A model generated the notes under the pieces. That model saw only the letters and a program-made list of their open reading frames with translations, was not told the origin of the DNA and did no database searches. The position numbers and the translations under genes are program-made. Positions 60,586 to 64,000 of a stretch of DNA of 64,000 nucleotides are shown in pieces. This DNA comes from Pseudomonadota bacterium (GTDB taxonomy: Bacteria; Pseudomonadota; Alphaproteobacteria; Acetobacterales; Acetobacteraceae): contig JAKBAD010000001.1 of NCBI GenBank assembly GCA_021809435.1, positions 310,001-374,000 on the forward strand, read 5' to 3'. The first letter of the stretch is position 1. Each line of letters begins with the position of its first letter.

Positions 60586-61701
60586 TCAAAGAAGCGTGAG
60601 TTGATGAGTGCTCGAGGTGCCGCCGGGGATGGCGAAGCTGGCGCAGTTAAGGCGTGATTGAACTCCCGCGAGTCCGAGAGCGCGACTGACACGCTCGAAG
60701 CGCTGGTGGAGCATCTCTGGAATTGCGCCCGTGCCAGTGAAGCGCTGATGAAAGCGGGGATCGTTGAGTTGGCCATCGCGGCATTGGCGGATCAGGCTCA
60801 GGACATGTGCCGCTCGCTCGGGCAGATTGGTTTGCAGCCAGGCGGCGAACAGTTCAGCCACCTCGTGGGGCAGGCGCACCAGGCTCATGGCGGCGGCGCT
60901 GGCACCGGCTTTGGCGCCGGCCTCAAGCAGGCTTTCCAGCTCTGCGTCGTTAAGCCCAGGGATGAGCGGTGCGGCCATGATCGTGACCGGTATGCCAGCT
61001 TCAGTAAGGCTAGAGATTGCCGCCAAGCGACGGGCAGGGGAAGCGGCACGCGGCTCCATGAGGCGGCTCAGGCGGGTATCTTGGGTGGTGAGGGAGATAT
61101 GAACCCGAGCCTGACCTTTGGCGGCCATGCGGGCCAGAATGTCCATATCGCGGAGAATGCCGGCCGACTTGGTGACAATGGCGACTGGATTATTGAAGCG
61201 CTCAAGCACTTCGAGCAGGGCGCGCGTGATGGCGAGGCTGCGCTCCACGGGCTGATAGGGATCGGTGTTTGAGCCGAGCACCAGGGGAGCTGGCTTATAG
61301 CCCGGGCGCGACAATTCTTTTTCAAGCAGCCGCGCCGCATCCGGCTTGCAGATGATTTTAGTTTCAAAATCCAATCCTGCCGAGAAGCCTAAATAGGCAT
61401 GGCTGGGGCGCGCGAAACAGTAAATGCAGCCATGTTCGCAGCCGCGATAAGGGTTCGCGCTTTGTTCAAATGGGAGGTCAGGACTGTCATTACGGGTAAT
61501 GATGCGGCGGGTGGCATCGCGCAGCAGAGTGGTGCGGGGGGCAGACGGTTCATCTTCTGTATCGGGCCAGCCGTCATCGAAGGCTTCTCGGCTGATAGTT
61601 TCGAAGCGGTTGGGTGGAGCAAGTTGGGTGCCACGGCCATTTATGGCTTTGGCGGGCAGGCCGGCGCTTGCGTAGAGGCGTGAGGATGACATCATGTTCA
61701 T
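60586..61701 (-). CDS. PA0069-family radical SAM protein (SplB-like)
   Basis: 371 residues. The radical SAM cluster motif is NPYRGCEHGCIYCFARPSHAYLG (CxxxCxxC), followed by LGSNTDPYQPVERSLAITRALLEVL and VHISLTTQDTRLSRLMEPRAASPARRL. The family is related to spore photoproduct lyase and annotated as possible DNA repair, without a proven substrate. I start it at ATG 61701 because the predicted promoter (-10 at 61718-61723) lies inside the longer frame from 61728, which therefore cannot be translated from it. Two LexA boxes bracket the promoter, so expression should be SOS-controlled. Confidence 0.88.
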   Translation of the reverse strand: MNMMSSSRLYASAGLPAKAINGRGTQLAPPNRFETISREAFDDGWPDTEDEPSAPRTTLLRDATRRIITRNDSPDLPFEQSANPYRGCEHGCIYCFARPSHAYLGFSAGLDFETKIICKPDAARLLEKELSRPGYKPAPLVLGSNTDPYQPVERSLAITRALLEVLERFNNPVAIVTKSAGILRDMDILARMAAKGQARVHISLTTQDTRLSRLMEPRAASPARRLAAISSLTEAGIPVTIMAAPLIPGLNDAELESLLEAGAKAGASAAAMSLVRLPHEVAELFAAWLQTNLPERAAHVLSLIRQCRDGQLNDPRFHQRFTGTGAIPEMLHQRFERVSRALGLAGVQSRLNCASFAIPGGTSSTHQLTLL

Positions 61702-61710
61702 GATCCGTTC
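61696..61710. promoter_or_regulatory. LexA box GTTC-N7-GTTC overlapping the radical SAM start
   Basis: GTTC ATGATCC GTTC on the plus strand, an exact match to the alphaproteobacterial LexA consensus. It covers the proposed start codon (61701) and sits just after the predicted transcription start, where repressor would block initiation or elongation. Confidence 0.75.
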
Positions 61711-61717
61711 TTGTTTG

Positions 61718-61746
61718 ATTAAGGTCATTTAGGCCGGTTTTGTCAA
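61718..61746 (-). promoter_or_regulatory. Sigma-70 promoter of the radical SAM gene
   Basis: On the minus strand, a consensus TTGACA (61746-61741), 17-bp spacer, CTTAAT (61723-61718). Transcription would start near 61711, about 10 nt before the ATG. Confidence 0.65.
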
Positions 61747-61761
61747 GAACAAAAAAAGAAC
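61747..61761. promoter_or_regulatory. LexA box GAAC-N7-GAAC abutting the -35
   Basis: GAAC AAAAAAA GAAC on the plus strand, i.e. GTTC-N7-GTTC on the gene's strand, directly upstream of TTGACA. With the box at 61696 it brackets the promoter; box centres are 51 bp apart. Confidence 0.78.
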
Positions 61762-61772
61762 GTGGTGGGCGC

Positions 61773-61798
61773 AAAAAAACGCGCCGAAGCGCGCTTTT
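61773..61798 (-). terminator. Terminator of the slt-moaB unit with UUCG loop
   Basis: On the minus strand AAAAGCGCGC-TTCG-GCGCGTTTTTTT: a 5-bp GC stem extended by a G-U and A-T pairs, a TTCG tetraloop and seven T's. It lies 15 bp after the moaB stop and separates it from the LexA-controlled gene. Confidence 0.85.
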
Positions 61799-61812
61799 GG
61801 GGGCTGATTCGG

Positions 61813-62358
61813 TCAGGCCGAGGGGGGTAAATGCTCCTTGAGGCGTGGCATCAACTCAACCAGATTGCAGGGGCGGTGGCGGGAATCGAGTTGGAAGCGC
61901 AAAATCTCGTCCCAACCATCCTTGACTGCCCCGGTGGAGCCCGGCAGAGCGAACAGGTAGGTGCCGTTGGCAACGCCGCCAAGCGCGCGCGACTGCATGG
62001 TGGAGGTGCCGATTTTAGCAAACGACACCCAGCGGAACAGCTCGCCGAAGCCTTCGATGACCTTTTCCAGTACGCGCGTGAACGCTTCGGGGGTCACGTC
62101 GCGGCCAGTTACGCCGGTGCCGCCGGAGGTGATGACCACATCCACCATGGGATCGGCGATCCAGGCGCGCAGTTGCGCTTCTATGGCGTTGGCATCGTCT
62201 TTGATGATGGTCCGGTCCGCCAACTCATGGCCGGCGCTAGTCAGGCGCGCGGCCAGCGCATCGCCCGAGCTGTCATTAGCGGGTGTGCGGGTGTCAGAGA
62301 TGGTGGCTATGGCGATACGGACGGAAAGAAACGGCGCGGTTTCGTCGATTCGACTCAT
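61813..62358 (-). CDS. moaB: Molybdenum cofactor biosynthesis protein MoaB/Mog-like
   Basis: 181 residues of the MoaB/MogA fold. RIAIATISDTRTPANDSSGDAL, VDVVITSGGTGVTGRDVTPEAF and FAKIGTSTMQSRALGGVANGTYLFALPGSTGAVKDGWDEIL bind molybdopterin (SGGTG and PGS loops). It adenylylates molybdopterin before Mo insertion. It overlaps the transglycosylase gene (ATGA), an unrelated function, so the coupling is probably only positional. Confidence 0.92.
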   Translation of the reverse strand: MSRIDETAPFLSVRIAIATISDTRTPANDSSGDALAARLTSAGHELADRTIIKDDANAIEAQLRAWIADPMVDVVITSGGTGVTGRDVTPEAFTRVLEKVIEGFGELFRWVSFAKIGTSTMQSRALGGVANGTYLFALPGSTGAVKDGWDEILRFQLDSRHRPCNLVELMPRLKEHLPPSA

Positions 62359-63962
62359 TTCAAGGCCATTGCATAATTTGTGGAGAGAAGCTTAGGCATG
62401 TTGCCTTGGGCGATGTCATCGAGGCTCTTTGGATGCAAGCCGATTTCCTCGGCATAAATCCAGCTATCGGCCAGTACCTGGCGTACGAAGCGGCGAGTTT
62501 CATCATTCGGGATGGTTTCGATGAAATAGAGCGGGTCGCTGCCTTTTTGCAGATCGCTGTACCAGGCCGAAGCCGAACCCGGGCCGGCATTGTAGCTTGC
62601 CAGCACCGCCAGGAGATTATTGTCGATCCCAGGCTGCTTGGCGAGGTAGCGGAGATAGGCTTGGCCCAGCGCCAGATTGGCCGACGGATCGGAAAGCGGG
62701 CCGTTGATGCCATCTGTACGGCGCATGACGGAAGCGGTTTCCGGCATGAGTTGCATGAGCCCGCGGGCACCACAGCGCGAGACGGCGCGGGTATCAAAAC
62801 CGGACTCGGTGCGGGCCAGCGCATAAACCAGCGCCGGATTGACCGTGAAGCCGCCATCGGGGTGCAAAGTTGGCAGAGGCAGACGGGCACCGGCGATTTC
62901 ATCGACCGGCGAGGATAGGGTATTGGCCGTGCCAATAGCGACATCGATCAGCCCCGCGCGGGCGGCGACCGCCATGACCGCCTGGCTGAGGCCGGGGGTT
63001 GTCTGCATTTGCGGCCACATGGCGCGCAGCGCCTCGGTCGCGCTGTCAGTCAGGCCCAGTTGCAGCAGCACGAAGGCCAAATGACCCTGTGGGATTGAAT
63101 CAACTGCCGTGATGTCGGTTTCGGTCAAGGTGGCCGAGATGCCGGTGGAGGCAAAGCCTTGGCCAAGCAGGCGGCCGGCCAGCATGCCGTAGAAGGTATC
63201 GGCCGCCCAGGATGCCTGATGCAGCCAGTCGAGATATTGCTCGGGCTGTTGCTGGCGCAGGGCCGCGCGTGCGGCCCAGAACTGGCTGGCGGCGCGATCA
63301 TCGTCCGAGATGCCGGGAATTTGGGCGGTATTGGCGAAAATGCTCGCGGCGGCGGTAAGATCGCCGCGCTGCCAGGCATCGAGCCCAGACAGGAATTGCT
63401 GGTGCCACTCGCTATTATCGGGGGCGGAAACAGAATGGGCCGCCGCACCGGGGGTAAGGGGCTGTTCAGGCAGCATGGCGAAGCTCGGCGCGGCCGGCAG
63501 GTCGGCCCGCTTCAGGCGGTGCTGCATGAGGGCGTAAATATCCACCGCCTCAGGCTCGGCCGAATAGCTGGCCCACCAGTTTTCCAATTCGGCGGCGCTG
63601 GCGTGATAGGAAGGCGAAAGATAACGGGCGGCCAGAACGGCGCCGACCGCCGTGGGATCGCTGACAGCTTCCAATACCCGGTCAGATTGGGCGATGTGGC
63701 CGCTCTGCTGCAGGGCTATGGCGCGTTGATACAGAGCCACGTCGCTCGGAGAGAGCGGCTGCGGAAGCACGATCTCAACGTCCGGAGACGGGGCGTTACG
63801 GGGGACAGCATATGCCACGCTGTCGCCGTTCTCGGCGCTAAGTGGCGCTGTGGGGGGCAGTGTCGTTCCCTGGCCTTGTCCCGCATCCTGGGACCTCGCT
63901 TTGGCGGCCGTAGGCAGGGCCACACCAAGAGCAAGAACGGAAACCGTAGCGATCTGCGCCAT
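62355..63962 (-). CDS. slt: Soluble lytic murein transglycosylase (5' end possibly outside window)
   Basis: 535 residues from ATG 63962. An N-terminal signal-like segment (MAQIATVSVLALGVALPTAAKA), an alpha-superhelical U domain of TPR-like helices (about 65-375), and a C-terminal GH23 SLT domain with catalytic Glu in LARTESGFDTRAVSRCGARGLMQLMPETASV and YNAGPGSASAWY. It cleaves peptidoglycan to 1,6-anhydro products, feeding NagZ-type recycling. The frame stays open to the window edge (CLNVSR before the Met), so translation may begin further upstream. Confidence 0.88.
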   Translation of the reverse strand: MAQIATVSVLALGVALPTAAKARSQDAGQGQGTTLPPTAPLSAENGDSVAYAVPRNAPSPDVEIVLPQPLSPSDVALYQRAIALQQSGHIAQSDRVLEAVSDPTAVGAVLAARYLSPSYHASAAELENWWASYSAEPEAVDIYALMQHRLKRADLPAAPSFAMLPEQPLTPGAAAHSVSAPDNSEWHQQFLSGLDAWQRGDLTAAASIFANTAQIPGISDDDRAASQFWAARAALRQQQPEQYLDWLHQASWAADTFYGMLAGRLLGQGFASTGISATLTETDITAVDSIPQGHLAFVLLQLGLTDSATEALRAMWPQMQTTPGLSQAVMAVAARAGLIDVAIGTANTLSSPVDEIAGARLPLPTLHPDGGFTVNPALVYALARTESGFDTRAVSRCGARGLMQLMPETASVMRRTDGINGPLSDPSANLALGQAYLRYLAKQPGIDNNLLAVLASYNAGPGSASAWYSDLQKGSDPLYFIETIPNDETRRFVRQVLADSWIYAEEIGLHPKSLDDIAQGNMPKLLSTNYAMALK

Positions 63963-64000
63963 GCGGCTTACGTTCAGGCAGGGAAGCGTTTTCAGGGCTC

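Overview
The window is a chromosomal stretch of a GC-rich alphaproteobacterium. Evidence: an NDUFS4-type complex I subunit, a SUF operon led by an Rrf2 regulator, the neighbourhood dgt-argS-SPOR-nagZ-M50 peptidase-scpA-scpB, the order rpmH-rnpA-yidD-yidC-engB-argB, the order bamE / DUF177-rpmF-plsX-fabH-ihfA-merR, and exact alphaproteobacterial LexA boxes (GTTC-N7-GTTC). The gene order fits Rhodospirillales/Acetobacteraceae best; this is inference, since there is no rRNA to type it. I see no prophage, insertion sequence, CRISPR array or replication origin. Most of the window is dense housekeeping DNA with many 4-bp ATGA/GTGA start-stop overlaps, and no gene-free gap exceeds 300 bp.

Layout. 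1-5.3 kb: PilZ-like C-terminus, GT39 glycosyltransferase, DUF192 protein, three tRNAs (Pro-TGG, Arg-TCT, Arg-CCT) interleaved with NDUFS4 and a c-type cytochrome, then glmS. 5.3-12.9 kb: gph, then Rrf2 regulator-sufB-sufC-sufD-sufS-sufT-sufA, xth and a second A-type carrier (erpA). 13-20 kb: dgt-argS-SPOR-nagZ-M50-scpA-scpB-chaC. 20-25 kb: ppk2, a guanine-deaminase-like enzyme, tandem identical tRNA-Gly genes, cnoX-LON domain-Trm112-like-MFS exporter. 25-29 kb: an AT-rich hairpin cluster, cysG-like-cysH (sulfate assimilation), a patatin-sensor kinase pair. 29-34.5 kb: rpmH-rnpA-yidD-yidC-engB-argB-arsC and an exported methyltransferase-like protein. 34.6-43 kb: SPFH protein, metY, mntH, carbonic anhydrase-mazG, gpx, a NUDIX hydrolase, recG. 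43-47 kb: sdhE-mfd-TMEM175 channel. 47-49 kb: a lower-GC pair, GT2 glycosyltransferase and Stf0 sulfotransferase. 49-56 kb: icd, pyrE, a D-2-hydroxyacid dehydrogenase, thioesterase, GNAT, a PhoX-family protein, bamE. 56-60 kb: DUF177-rpmF-plsX-fabH-ihfA-merR. 60-64 kb: tRNA-Pro(GGG), a PA0069-type radical SAM gene with a small downstream membrane-peptide ORF, moaB and a soluble lytic transglycosylase.

How the genes work together: Fe-S cluster biogenesis (SUF plus two A-type carriers) supplies enzymes represented here (APS reductase, the radical SAM protein) or implied (complex I). CysH, MetY, the siroheme-type gene and the sulfotransferase touch sulfur metabolism. xth, recG, mfd and the radical SAM protein are repair genes.

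The most interesting signal is at 60.4-61.8 kb. A SplB/PA0069-like radical SAM gene has a TTGACA promoter bracketed by two exact LexA boxes. It is followed after 14 bp, with a strong Shine-Dalgarno, by a 64-codon ORF for a small hydrophobic peptide. This looks like an SOS-induced repair gene paired with a small membrane protein, by analogy to the SOS-induced division inhibitors SidA and DidA of Caulobacter.
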